Source: Ceratobasidium sp. AG-K | Taxonomy: Eukaryota; Basidiomycota; Agaricomycetes; Cantharellales; Ceratobasidiaceae | Direction: 5' to 3' | DNA: 64,000 bases | NCBI GenBank assembly: GCA_037039685.1 | Contig: JAWNGF010000002.1 | Coordinates: forward strand, 5,828,001-5,892,000 | Shown: piece after piece, positions 1 to 9,620 of the stretch | Layout: the number at the start of each line of letters is the position of its first letter | Numbering within the stretch: position 1 is the first letter of the stretch | Notes under the pieces: generated by a model | The model's input: the letters and a program-made list of their open reading frames with translations, nothing else | The model's database searches: none | Told to the model about the DNA's origin: nothing | Made by a program: the position numbers and the translations under genes

Positions 1-1650
1 CCCCTTACGAAGTACCAATGGCCCCCCGCATGCTAAGCAAACCATTGCCCAAACAGCCAAAATATGAACATTTTCGGCCCCAGCTTGAAGGTTGTTCCAG
101 AAGTTCCACCAGGGCCGAGACTGGGGATCAAGCAGAAGTCCAAGCCTTTCAGGATATTCCATATCAAAAATTCGAGAGAAGACAGCGCTTGTAGCGTAAA
201 TTATTTAACATATTGATTGTGGAAACGGAGCCAAAATGAAATCTCCGGTTTGCCACTTGGTGTGCCACCCCTTTTCTACCTGCCAATCATCTGATTCAGG
301 GACCAGAGGAGTAATTTTAACCGCCTTAATTGTAACCGGTGAACCGAGTCTCCTGAGAGGTTGATTATGTTTGTGATTCCTCATGGAGGGTGAACCTGTA
401 GAATAAACTTAGGGTGGTTTCGATCTTGTGGTGTATTGCGTCAGCAAATTTAAATTTCGAATTGGGTCCAAGCACTATCCGCACAATAGCATCGAAGGCG
501 TGTGTTATTGGGTGTGGCCCCGCAGCGGTCAGTTGGTCAGTTGGTCAGATAGCAGATACTTGCATCTGACCAAACACCTGGCTGACGTGAGTTTCAGCCA
601 CTTCCCAGCAAAAATCGAAAATAGCACTGCATAGGCTCTGGAGCCCCCCACAGCGTTTTCGATTTTTGTTGAGTTTGTGCTTTCCGGTGCAAGGCCAGAG
701 ATAGATCCAAGGTTTGAGGATATACCCAGTCACACTCACACGATGAGACCTAAACTTGCTTTGGATTTTTATACTTGTCTATGGGTAGGTTACGGAATGT
801 CACTCAAACACAGTTTGCATTGGTTGTTTGCCTTGCTGACAAATCCGGGCAATTCCACGGAAATTAATTGCACCCAACGATCTGACCACTACAGGTGCCA
901 CACCCATTATAAATGAATAATCAGAGTTCTGTGGGACATTAGGCTGGGTCTCAGTTTTTGAGATCAATGGGGATCTCATTGCCAGTCCAACAGTGTGCAA
1001 CTTGTAACTGGTACTGCTGACCCTGGTGTGGATGTCTGTGAAGGGCCATGTTATATTCATGCAGAGGGGATGGCAAGGATACTGGTATTTGACAGGACTG
1101 GCATATCCTAAGGTTGTCTGCACCATATGCTTATGGAGACCTGGAAGTGGTCAGCATAAAAGCAGAAATACTGTTAACAAAATGGTGAGAAATTCTCAAA
1201 CTTTTTTTTCTTTTTCTTTTTTTGAATTGTATATATAGTTGAGGTTGTGCCAAGCCCAAAAACCGGTTGAGGGACAACCACCCAGGCATTTAGCCCATAT
1301 TCTACAAGATGGTGGTGGCAACGATGGTGGTGTAAAATATAGTATTTATCACCTAGGGTAAGGGGAAGAAGGCCAAACTGTGTAATAATTGTAATACCTT
1401 CAAACTTGGATGATTCAGATGGGTGGACATACTCAAGCAAATCCATCAGTTCTCTTTTGGGCTTGTGAGTGCCAATTTGCTTGTGTATGCTCACTTAGGT
1501 GTAGGAGCACCAATTTCACAGCCACTCAGATGCTCTTGAGTGCTCCTTTACCCAAGCGAGCACATATGAGCAAACCAGCACTCATTAGCATCAGAGGATT
1601 TTGGTGACAACTACAGTTCCCCTTGAGGCAAACTCATAATGCCAGCATAT
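1..1650. other. Left flank of the retrotransposon nest, no supported gene
   Basis: This AT-rich stretch has only short, unconvincing open frames on both strands and a T-rich run near 1200-1225. I see no conserved domain, no convincing intron-exon pattern and no RNA gene. The last five bases, CATAT, are the target-site copy flanking the outer LTR. Confidence 0.5.
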
Positions 1651-1883
1651 TGTCATGACCTTTTTCTTGTTCCTTGTCTGTTGCTCTGTTTGCCTTGTGT
1701 TTGGTCTTGCTCTGCTTGCCTTGGCGCATTTAGTCGCCTTTCTGTAAGCCATGATCGCAGGACATGCCTGCCTGGCCTGTTCCCTTGTCTCCTTGGCATC
1801 CATGGACTTATTACATTTCCTTTGTCTCATCCTCGCTTCTCTTGGACCCTTGCCTTTCCTTGTTTTGGTCCCCTTTGTTGCAT
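1651..1883. repeat. Outer solo LTR, left piece
   Basis: The sequence starts TGTCATGACC and is the left 233 bp of an LTR whose other piece is 33949-34162, ending TTGTGACA. The five bases before it (1646-1650) and after the far piece (34163-34167) are both CATAT, a perfect target-site duplication. The LTR has TG...CA ends, a total length near 447 bp, and no internal region of its own, so it is read as a solo LTR. It is the target into which element M2 inserted. Its sequence is unlike the LTRs nested inside it. Confidence 0.75.
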
Positions 1884-2107
1884 TGTCGTAAGCTTCTTCT
1901 TGGTGGCTATGAGACAAGCCGCAAGGGAGAGTGGACAGCACTAAGACCTAAGTGACCTCTTGAACCACAACACACTTAGGTGTCTGTAGGCTCTAAAGGG
2001 TAGGGGTGGTTCTAAGTGTCACTCAAAAGGGATGTTTTTGACAAGACAAAACAAGCTGGGGTTACCAGGCTTGTTGGTCCTCTATATATATACAGGAAGT
2101 CACTGAG
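1884..2107 (-). repeat. M2 3' LTR, outer piece
   Basis: First piece of the split M2 3' LTR. It is interrupted after CTGAG (2103-2107) by element 1 and resumes at 9334. It contains the complement of the TATA-like stretch and of the AGCTTGTTTTGT motif seen in all the related LTRs here. Confidence 0.85.
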
Positions 2108-2562
2108 TGTTGTGAGCTGGCTCACTCCATCGGACTTGCCCATTGTTTTGCCCGTCTCTCTCTCTCTTTCTGTTACGTTCCCGTTTCTGTTTGCCGCGTT
2201 GCCACCTTCTTGTGGTTATCCTGTTACATTGTGTAACGCGGCTGTGCTTTGTACGAGTCATGTCTGTTCATACAGCATGACTCACATGGACACTCCTGAC
2301 TGGTAGACTGTTTGACTCATGTGGCTGCGCCTTGTATGACTCGGCCACGTCTTGAATATATATAGAGGACCAACAAGCCTGGTAACCCCAGCTTGTTTTG
2401 TCTTGTCAAAACATCCCCTCTGAGTGACACTTAGAACCACCCCTACCCTCAAGAGCCTACAGACACTTAAGTGTGTTGCGGTTCAAGAGGTCACTTAGGT
2501 CTTAGTGCCGTCCACTCTCCATCGCGGCTTGTCTCATAGCCACCAAGAAGAAGCTTACGACA
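2108..2562 (+). repeat. Element 1 5' LTR
   Basis: Ends are TGTTGTG...TTACGACA. A TATA-like run lies at 2357-2364 and the motif AGCTTGTTTTGT at 2390-2401, about 33 bp downstream, where transcription would be expected to start. Four TGACTC-type sites lie upstream within 90 bp (2254-2343). Confidence 0.93.
2254..2343 (+). promoter_or_regulatory. Cluster of TGACTC sites upstream of the LTR TATA
   Basis: Two exact TGACTCA heptamers (2278-2284, 2313-2319) and two one-base variants (reverse complement at 2254-2260; TGACTCG at 2337-2343) lie just upstream of the TATA-like run. TGACTCA is the known core site for Gcn4/AP-1-type bZIP factors. The other LTRs of the nest carry similar sites. That they drive transcription is an inference. 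Confidence 0.4.
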
Positions 2563-2580
2563 TTACAAAACAAGCTTAAC
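2563..2580 (+). promoter_or_regulatory. Primer binding site of element 1, self-priming type
   Basis: The bases right after the LTR end do not start with TGG, as a tRNA primer site normally would. Instead ACAAAACAAGCT at 2565-2576 is the exact reverse complement of AGCTTGTTTTGT at 2390-2401, near the expected 5' end of the transcript. This is the arrangement known from Tf1/sushi elements, whose RNA 5' end folds back as primer. The same pair occurs in elements 2 and 3 and in M2. Confidence 0.7.
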
Positions 2581-2584
2581 AAAC

Positions 2585-4585
2585 ATGTCTATTCAAGAGG
2601 ATGGAGGATCACGCCCCGCATCTACCATATCAACAAGAAGAGGACCCAGTCAAGCAGCAAGGCCCACAGGATCACTAAACGAGCAAGATATCGCACAGAC
2701 TCAAGCGGGAGGCCCCGCTCGATCGCGCCCCCAAAGTCAAGCATCAATGCCAGGATCTTTCGGCATTCCCGACATAACAACTGTACAAGAGGAGGAACCC
2801 ACTATCACGAATAGAGAACCAGGAGATCTCACAAACGACCCCACTCCGGCTGTAATTCGCATTCCAACTGGAAGTCCAGGACCATCACGTCCCTTGTGGC
2901 CACCAGGGACTAGAAGACAGTTCTTTTCTCCCCAACCCGAAGCTCATGGGGGCGTGTCGCTTGTTCCCATTAGACCCCCTCCTACACCGCACATTCCCAA
3001 TGTCCCCACAATCCCGCAAATTGGAGGAACTATCACCAACGCAGGACCGATCCCATTGGCTTCCCAGCCAGGTACACCAGCGATTCCAGCACCACCATAT
3101 GTCCCACAGGGTTACTCCCAGCAATCAGCTCCGGTACAGCAAGGCGCCGGTGTTCCAGGAAGTTCAAGTTCAAGTTCCAGCCCCAGCGGCAGGACTATAA
3201 TCAGTAACCTAGACGACCTGGACGACCTTCTAGAAGGAAGACACAACGCCACCCTTAGGGTTATAGACGGAATGAGGGTCACTATAGATCGAAGGCTTAG
3301 TGGTCTAGAACAAGCCACACAAGTTCTAGCAAACAACCAACAAATCTTTAATGACTCCATCAATACCCTACAAGGAACCTTGACGGACATTCTGAACTCG
3401 GCAAGAAATGGCGAACATAATTCCTTTCTAGTCGGTCAAGACGTAACCCGCCTTCGAAATGAAGTTACCAATACCCAAGGACTAGTGAATAATGTACGCG
3501 AAGAGCTCAACACTACCAGACAAGGACAACTCGAATGGAATGAGGCAGTAACGCAAGGACTAGAAACCTTACGACAGGAGGGAGCCTCTTTCACTAACAA
3601 AATCACGGAAGTTCAAGAAACTATAAACAACATGCGAGAAGAAATGGACGAAGCATCTCTGCACGGGATCCCCTCTAGGCGATCAAATTCTCCACCGCAT
3701 CCAGACGCGGAATCTACCAGGATCGACGAATTAGAATTAAGAATCCAACGACTAACCGAGAACCCAAACATCGGTAGCGGATCACGTCGTCCCAAGGTGA
3801 CTCGCCCAGAGTCCTTTGACGGAAAGAAAGGAGAAGGCGCTGAGATGTTTATCACACAAATGGAAAGTTATTTTGTACGTCTAGGCGATCAATACACTTC
3901 CGACGAGGAAAGGATCCGCGAAGCCCTAGCAAACTTCAAATCCGAAAACAAGGCCGCCACTCACTGGGCACAAGTTCTCTTACGATCGCTTAACCAAGGA
4001 GAAATTAACCAAAGTCTCGCCTCATGGGAGGGTTTCAAAGCACACTTCATGGAACAATTTAGCGATCCCAACAAAAAGGCAAAAGCCGAAATCGATATCA
4101 GGAAATGCAAGCAGAACAATTCGGTAGCAAACTATGCTTCTGAATTCCGTTACTTATTGGTCGACGTCAACTGGGGACAGGAAGCACTGATCAACCAATT
4201 CAAGGAAGGACTGAAGCCTGAAGTAAAAACCGAACTAGCTCGATTCGAATTAACCCTGATTAACGAGGACGGAACGGAGCGAGAGCTGTCCCTTGACCGA
4301 TGGATCTCAATCGCAATCTCTATTGACCAGAAATTGCAACAAATCAAGGGCTCCACAGGAAAGAAGACAATCCAACCGACCGCTAGCGGACAATCCTCTA
4401 CAAAGCGACTACCCGACGAAGTATACAAAGCAAGGATAGCAACCAACCGCTGCCTAAAGTGCGGACAGGAAGGACACCGCTCATTCAAATGCCCGTCCAA
4501 GGAATGGATAACGACGGAACCCAGCGTTAAAGGAAGGGAGGCAACAATTATGGAAGACTCGGGAAAAGAAGGGGTCTCCCTCTAA
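2585..4585 (+). CDS. gag: Gag polyprotein of element 1
   Basis: 666 aa. The N-terminal 230 residues are Pro/Ser/Gln-rich and low complexity. Residues about 215-380 look like coiled coil (repeated Asn/Leu/Glu heptads). Residues about 400-560 match the retrotransposon Gag capsid domain, with the usual HW-A-LL and F-x-EQF-D pattern. A CCHC zinc knuckle (CLKCGQEGHRSFKC) lies near residue 625 and should bind element RNA. The ATG lies 22 bp after the LTR. The frame ends in TAA only a few codons after a possible -1 slippery heptamer (4561-4567), so most Gag would be made alone and some as Gag-Pol. Elements 2 and 3 carry the same 666-aa frame. Confidence 0.93.
   Translation: MSIQEDGGSRPASTISTRRGPSQAARPTGSLNEQDIAQTQAGGPARSRPQSQASMPGSFGIPDITTVQEEEPTITNREPGDLTNDPTPAVIRIPTGSPGPSRPLWPPGTRRQFFSPQPEAHGGVSLVPIRPPPTPHIPNVPTIPQIGGTITNAGPIPLASQPGTPAIPAPPYVPQGYSQQSAPVQQGAGVPGSSSSSSSPSGRTIISNLDDLDDLLEGRHNATLRVIDGMRVTIDRRLSGLEQATQVLANNQQIFNDSINTLQGTLTDILNSARNGEHNSFLVGQDVTRLRNEVTNTQGLVNNVREELNTTRQGQLEWNEAVTQGLETLRQEGASFTNKITEVQETINNMREEMDEASLHGIPSRRSNSPPHPDAESTRIDELELRIQRLTENPNIGSGSRRPKVTRPESFDGKKGEGAEMFITQMESYFVRLGDQYTSDEERIREALANFKSENKAATHWAQVLLRSLNQGEINQSLASWEGFKAHFMEQFSDPNKKAKAEIDIRKCKQNNSVANYASEFRYLLVDVNWGQEALINQFKEGLKPEVKTELARFELTLINEDGTERELSLDRWISIAISIDQKLQQIKGSTGKKTIQPTASGQSSTKRLPDEVYKARIATNRCLKCGQEGHRSFKCPSKEWITTEPSVKGREATIMEDSGKEGVSL
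4561..4567 (+). promoter_or_regulatory. Putative -1 frameshift slippery site GGGAAAA
   Basis: In the gag frame the bases read TCG GGA AAA, so the heptamer fits X XXY YYZ exactly. Pol is in the -1 frame and is open across this point, overlapping gag by about 40 nt. The heptamer is identical in element 2 (20933-20939) and element 3 (31118-31124, minus). In M2 the equivalent is changed to TTG GGG AAA. Retroviral GGGAAAC is a known slippery sequence; use here is an inference. Confidence 0.55.
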
Positions 4586-4587
4586 CT

Positions 4588-7500
4588 GTGTGTGGAGAGA
4601 CCAAAAAACCGGCAACGGAAACAATGTACTTTAGAGCAACAAATGAGTCAACCATTGTTTACGCAAACGTTGCCAGAATCACAGAACCTATCCCAACCCT
4701 CATCGATTCCGGAGCTTCAAAGAACTTCTTGGACATCTCTTGGGCTCGATCCAACAACATCCCACTCATGGAACTTTCCACTCCTAGAAAAGTAATCGGT
4801 ATCCAGGGGAAGGAACTCTCTCATCAAATACGTTTCAAAGCAAAGCTGGAACTAGAAGTGGAAGGAAAAACCTTCAAACAAATCTTCTTTGCTATGCCTA
4901 CTGGGGAAACTAAACTCATCCTAGGACTAGAATGGTTAGAAGAAGCAAACCCGGTCATCGATTAGAAATCGAAACACATATCATGGCGGTCAGAACCCAT
5001 CAAAGCAAGAACAGCCTCAATAGACGACTTACCGGAAGAATTCAAGGAATTTGCCGACGTCTTCAGCGAAGAAAAATTCAAGAGAATCCCAGATCATCGC
5101 CCATATGACTGCGCCATCGATTTCAAGGAAGGAGCTGAACTTCCAAAACCGGCCAGACCAATCCCACTCTCTCCAGCGGAATCAATTGCACTAAGAGAAT
5201 ACCTGGATGAAGAAATCGCAGCAGGAAAGATCCGACCAAGCAAATCACCCATTGCATCACCTTGTTTCTTTGTTAGAAAACCCATCGATCCAAAAAATCC
5301 AGGAGCAGTTCGCCAGCTACGACTTGTTCAAGACCTCAGGGGAGTAAACGCCATTACAAAGGATGACAGATTCCCAATGCCCCTAATGGAAGACCTCCTG
5401 GATAAAATCAAGGACGCAAAAATTTTCTCCAAAATTGATCTACGCATGGGTTTCAACAATATCAGAATTAGGGAAGGCGACGAATGGAAGACAGCTTTCA
5501 GAACAAAGGAAGGACTCTTCGAATACGTCGTCATGCCTTTTGGATTAAAAAACGCGCCCGCCATCTTCCAAAGATATATGAATCACATTTTCCATGATCT
5601 TATCGACGTATGTGTCATTGTATACATTGACGACATCCTGGTCTTCTCAAAGGACAGAAGCCAACATACCATGGATGTCAGGAAAGTACTAAAGATATTA
5701 CTAGAGGAAAATCTTTTCGCAAAGCTTCCAAAATGCGAATTCTTTGTCACCAAATTAACGTATACTGGACTTGGAATCAGCGACTCGGGCATCTCTATGG
5801 AGGAAGAAAAGGTCAAAGCAATAAAGGAGTGGAAGGAACCAAAAACAGTCAAGCAAGTCCAAGCGTTCCTAGGATTCGCGAATTTCTACCGAAGATTCGT
5901 ACCAAATTTCAGCCGTTTAGCAAAACCCCTGACAACCTTGACAAGGAAGGAGAACAAATGGGAATGGGGAAACAATCAGCAGGAAGCATTTGAAGCCTTA
6001 AAAGCGGAGATCAGCAAGGAACCCACTCTACGCCATCCGAACCCTGACAAACCCTTTTTCTTGGAAACAGACGCAAGTGGAGTAGCAATGGGAGCAATCC
6101 TGTCGCAAAGGCAAGATGATGGCTACCTACACCCTATTGCTTTTCTTTCAAAATCTTTCAACGAAGCTCAGCTCAACTACGACGTCCACGATAAGGAACT
6201 TATGGCTATTATAGAATCTTTAACACATTGGAGACTATATCTAGAAGGAACAAAAGACCCCATCACCATCTACACCGATCATAGGAACCTTCAGTTCTGG
6301 AAGGAAGCAAGAACTTTTAACCGTCGACACGCAAGATGGCATCAATTGCTTGCTTCCTATAACTTTGATATCATATACCGCCCTGGAATCCTATCATCTA
6401 AACCGGACCTATTGTCTAGACGATCCGACCATGAAGATACTCCCACGCCTGAACAAGTTATGATATCTGTCAAAAGGTTCAAAGGATTTGTGGGACAAGT
6501 AAACACGAATATCATAGAAACTATCAAGGAGGCTCAGGATACAGATGAAGGACTAGCACGAATCAAAGAAATCTGCAAGTCAAGGGAAACGTTACCAAAG
6601 ACCCTACAACACAGCGCGAAGGATTATGATTTCAAGGAGGGACTATTATGGTTCAAGGGAAGGATCTACGTACCAGAAGATAAGGAATCCAGACTGGCCA
6701 TCATGCGAATTCATCACGATTCGAAAATTGCAGGACATCAAGGACAGGCTAGAACACTGGAACTAATATCAAGAAGATACTTCTGGCCAGGAATGAAGCA
6801 AAGCATAAACAGATACGTGGAATCATGCGAGACCTGCCAACGGACAAAAGGATCGAAGTCATTAGTACCGATCAAACCTCTGGAAATTCCAAAAGGACCG
6901 TGGGAAGACATAGCGTTCGACTTCGTAGTGAAGTTACCAAAATCCAGGGGATCAGATAGCATCTTAGTAGTGGTGGACCGATTCTCAAGAATGGCGCACT
7001 TCATACCCTGCAAAGAATCTCACACGGCAAGCGACCTTGCAAATCTTTTTATCACGAATGTTTGGAAACTGCACGGCTTTCCAAAGAGCACAATCTCAGA
7101 CCGAGGGACTACTTTCAATTCCAAACTTATAAAAGCCGTTTACGAGAAAATTGGAACTAGCCCAGGGTTCAGCACTGCCTACCACCCCCAAACGGATGGA
7201 ATAACGGAGAGAATCAATCAATGGATGGAAGGCTGGCTACAATCGTTCGTCAACTACCGGCAGGATGATTGGGCGGACTTGTTACCAATTGCGGAATTCA
7301 GCTATAATCTACAGAAGCACCGCGTAACGGGTAGTTCCCCCTTCGAAATTGTCTACGGGAGGGAACCACTGTGGAACATCTCAACAGAAGAATCAGCGGT
7401 TCCAGAAGCAAACAACATCACGGGAAAATGGCGTAAAATCCACGACAAAGCAATTGCATCAATGGAAACCCAAAGGCTTCCGGAAGAAGCGCCAAAGAAC

Positions 7501-8502
7501 ATGTACCAAGAAGGAGATCTAGTTTGGCTGCTGGGAAAGAACATTCAAACAAAAAGACCTTCAAAGAAACTGGATAACAAAAAGCACGGGCCATTTGTCG
7601 TGAAGCAGCAGATAGGGTCACACGCTTATGAGCTTGATTTGCCGGCGACAATGAGGGTGCACCCTGTTTTCCACATCGATTTGCTGAGCCCTTACAAAGG
7701 AGATACTGAATTCAGCCGTAACCAACCCCGACCACCGCCAATCATAACAGAAGAAGGAGAGGAAGAATACGAAGTAGAGAAGATTTTGGACTGGAAAGAG
7801 ACAAAGGACGGTCTTTTTTACAGGGTCAGATGGAAGGGTTATGGAAGTGAGGAAGACACAGAACAAAGGGCGGAAGATTTTGGCCACCTTTCAAGGATCA
7901 TCAAGGACCTTCTACGCCGACACCCCAAGGCTCCCACGCCATCTAACTACACTCCAGGAAAGATAAAAGGCAGAGGGGGCGAGACCAGTAGTATCACTTG
8001 CAAAACTTGCTACTACTCCAAAAAACACTCCCAACTCCACGCTTTAAATCTTTTTTGCTCTCCACAATGCCTGCCGTCTCCCGCTCCACCATCGCCAACA
8101 ACCTCACCCGCGTCCTGGAGGGACCCGCCTTTGCCACGGCAAGGATCCTCGACTCCGGGGCCGCCCTATACGTCTTCAAGAGGTCGCAACAAGGCTCGGG
8201 AAGAATGCATTTCAGAGCCTCGGACGACATCCTGCACTCAGACCTGGGGGAATTCCAGTGGGTCGGGAAGAAATGGCCGACACGAATGCAGCTCCTACGA
8301 AAGGACATATTCGTCTGCCGAGGGTGCACCGCATTCCAGGTCTCGGAGGTCGTTCTCCTCTCCACCCACATGCTCGGAGTGGTCGAATGGGGACAAGAAG
8401 GGGCGTACTCGAGCGAGTGGGTACCAGGTTACGACGGAAGGCAGCCAACGCTCCGACCTAGATGGAACGACGCCTGGGACGCCAACTACGAGAAGGACCT
8501 GA
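4588..8502 (+). pseudogene. pol: Pol polyprotein of element 1, one internal stop
   Basis: The frame opens in the -1 register relative to gag and would be 1304 aa, but TAG at 4963-4965 replaces the Trp codon present in element 3. Domains in order: aspartic protease (LIDSGAS), reverse transcriptase with the YIDD catalytic box near 5620-5640, RNase H (ETDASG), integrase with HHCC zinc domain (H and H near 6712 and 6735, then CETC), the D,D,E core (first D in IAFDFV, then SDRG, then E in TDGITE), a GPY/F module and a chromodomain (about 7765-7920) with the aromatic W-K-Y core. The chromodomain marks it as a chromovirus and probably guides integration to heterochromatin. After the chromodomain the frame runs 170 more codons of Ser/Pro/Arg-rich text that overlaps ORF3. 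Confidence 0.9.
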
Positions 8503-8831
8503 GCGACTGGAGGATGGAGCGAGGCAGATACCAGAAGGAGAAAATCGAATGGGAGCCTTACTGGTGGAAGAAGGAGGAGACTGACGTGTCGGCATGGAAG
8601 GAAGTAGAGCCCGATGTGCGACAGTGGGACGAGGGGCATGTGGAGGCCCGGGAGAGGGTTTTGGACTGGTCAAATGCGGACTGGACAAAGGAGGAGACTT
8701 GGGAGGAATGGGAGAAGTTCTCGGATGAACCGGGAAATACTGTCTTCAATCCCATCGACCTGACCCTGGGGGAGGACGAGGGACTGGAGGAGTACATGCT
8801 TGCAAAAGGCAAGGATTGTGGGATCCAATAG
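8067..8831 (+). CDS. ORF3 of element 1, unknown accessory protein overlapping pol
   Basis: 254 aa from the ATG whose MPAV start is conserved in all five copies of this nest. It lies in the -1 frame of pol and overlaps the last 436 nt of pol. The first half holds a conserved block with a Cys pair (VCRGC); the second half is very rich in Trp, Glu, Asp and Lys, with Trp recurring every 7-12 residues. There is no signal peptide or membrane segment, so it is not envelope-like. I do not recognise the family. How it is translated is open: re-initiation, a second promoter (a TTTAAAT box lies just upstream) or frameshifting. Confidence 0.75.
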   Translation: MPAVSRSTIANNLTRVLEGPAFATARILDSGAALYVFKRSQQGSGRMHFRASDDILHSDLGEFQWVGKKWPTRMQLLRKDIFVCRGCTAFQVSEVVLLSTHMLGVVEWGQEGAYSSEWVPGYDGRQPTLRPRWNDAWDANYEKDLSDWRMERGRYQKEKIEWEPYWWKKEETDVSAWKEVEPDVRQWDEGHVEARERVLDWSNADWTKEETWEEWEKFSDEPGNTVFNPIDLTLGEDEGLEEYMLAKGKDCGIQ

Positions 8832-8861
8832 AGCCCGTCCAGGTCCCCTAGACGGTCTCTT

Positions 8862-8873
8862 AGGGGGGAGTAA
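8862..8873 (+). other. Polypurine tract of element 1
   Basis: AGGGGGGAGTAA abuts the 3' LTR start TGTTGTG and would prime plus-strand DNA synthesis. The same tract is present before the 3' LTRs of elements 2, 3, P and M2. Confidence 0.8.
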
Positions 8874-9328
8874 TGTTGTGAGCTGGCTCACTCCATCGGA
8901 CTCGCCCATTGTTTCGCCCGTCTCTCTCTCTCTTTCTGTTACGTTCCCGTTTCTGTTTGCCGCGTTGCCACCTTCTTGTGGTTATCCTGTTACATTGTGT
9001 AACGCGGCTGTGCTTTGTACGAGTCATGTCTGTTCATACAGCATGACTCACATGGACACTCCTGACTGGTAGACTGTTTGACTCATGTGGCTGCGCCTTG
9101 TATGACTCGGCCACGTCTTGAATATATATAGAGGACCAACAAGCCTGGTAACCCCAGCTTGTTTTGTCTTGTCAAAACATCCCCTCTGAGTGACACTTAG
9201 AACCACCCCTACCCTCAAGAGCCTACAGACACTTAAGTGTGTTGCGGTTCAAGAGGTCACTTAGGTCTTAGTGCCGTCCACTCTCCATCGCGGCTTGTCT
9301 CATAGCCACCAAGAAGAAGCTTACGACA
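8874..9328 (+). repeat. Element 1 3' LTR
   Basis: 455 bp and nearly identical to 2108-2562; the differences I see are C for T near the start (around 8903 and 8915). It is followed by the duplicated target CTGAG. Confidence 0.93.
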
Positions 9329-9333
9329 CTGAG

Positions 9334-9579
9334 TCATACAAGACGCAGCCACACAAGTCATACACACAAGCCAGACAGGAGTGTCCAAGTGAGTCATGCT
9401 GTGCGGGCAGACATGACTTGTACAAAGCACAACCACGTTACACAATGTAACAGAAAAAACCACAAGGACATGGCAACGCAGCACAGGAAAAGACAAACAA
9501 CACACAAACAGAACAACAAATACAGGAACAGACAGGCAAGACGCAAGACAAGTCCGATGGAGTGAGCTGGCTCATGACA
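9334..9579 (-). repeat. M2 3' LTR, inner piece
   Basis: Continues the LTR broken at 2107 after the CTGAG duplication. It ends GCTCATGACA and is followed by the complement of the polypurine tract (from 9580). Confidence 0.85.
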
Positions 9580-9620
9580 TTACTCCCCCCTAAGAGTCCA
9601 TTTGGGGGACTCGAATGGAC

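Larger units (their letters stand above)
2108..9328 (+). mobile_element. Element 1, Ty3/gypsy chromovirus, 7221 bp, almost intact
   Basis: Complete element with two 455-bp LTRs (2108-2562 and 8874-9328) that differ at about two positions by eye, flanked by the 5-bp duplication CTGAG (2103-2107 and 9329-9333). The order is 5' LTR, self-primer site, gag, pol in the -1 frame, overlapping ORF3, polypurine tract, 3' LTR. It lies inside the M2 3' LTR. A single TAG in the protease-RT spacer of pol (4963-4965) makes it defective in cis. Confidence 0.93.

Noticed and set aside
800..1126. 108-codon minus-strand frame in the left flank
   Set aside because: No homology, start context or intron pattern supports it; the region appears to be decayed non-coding DNA.
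2563..2585. tRNA primer binding site after the LTR
   Set aside because: No TGG follows the LTR end and I could match no tRNA 3' end; the self-complementary explanation fits all copies better.
8067..8831. ORF3 as an envelope gene
   Set aside because: There is no signal peptide, membrane segment or glycoprotein-like Cys pattern; the protein is Trp-rich and acidic.
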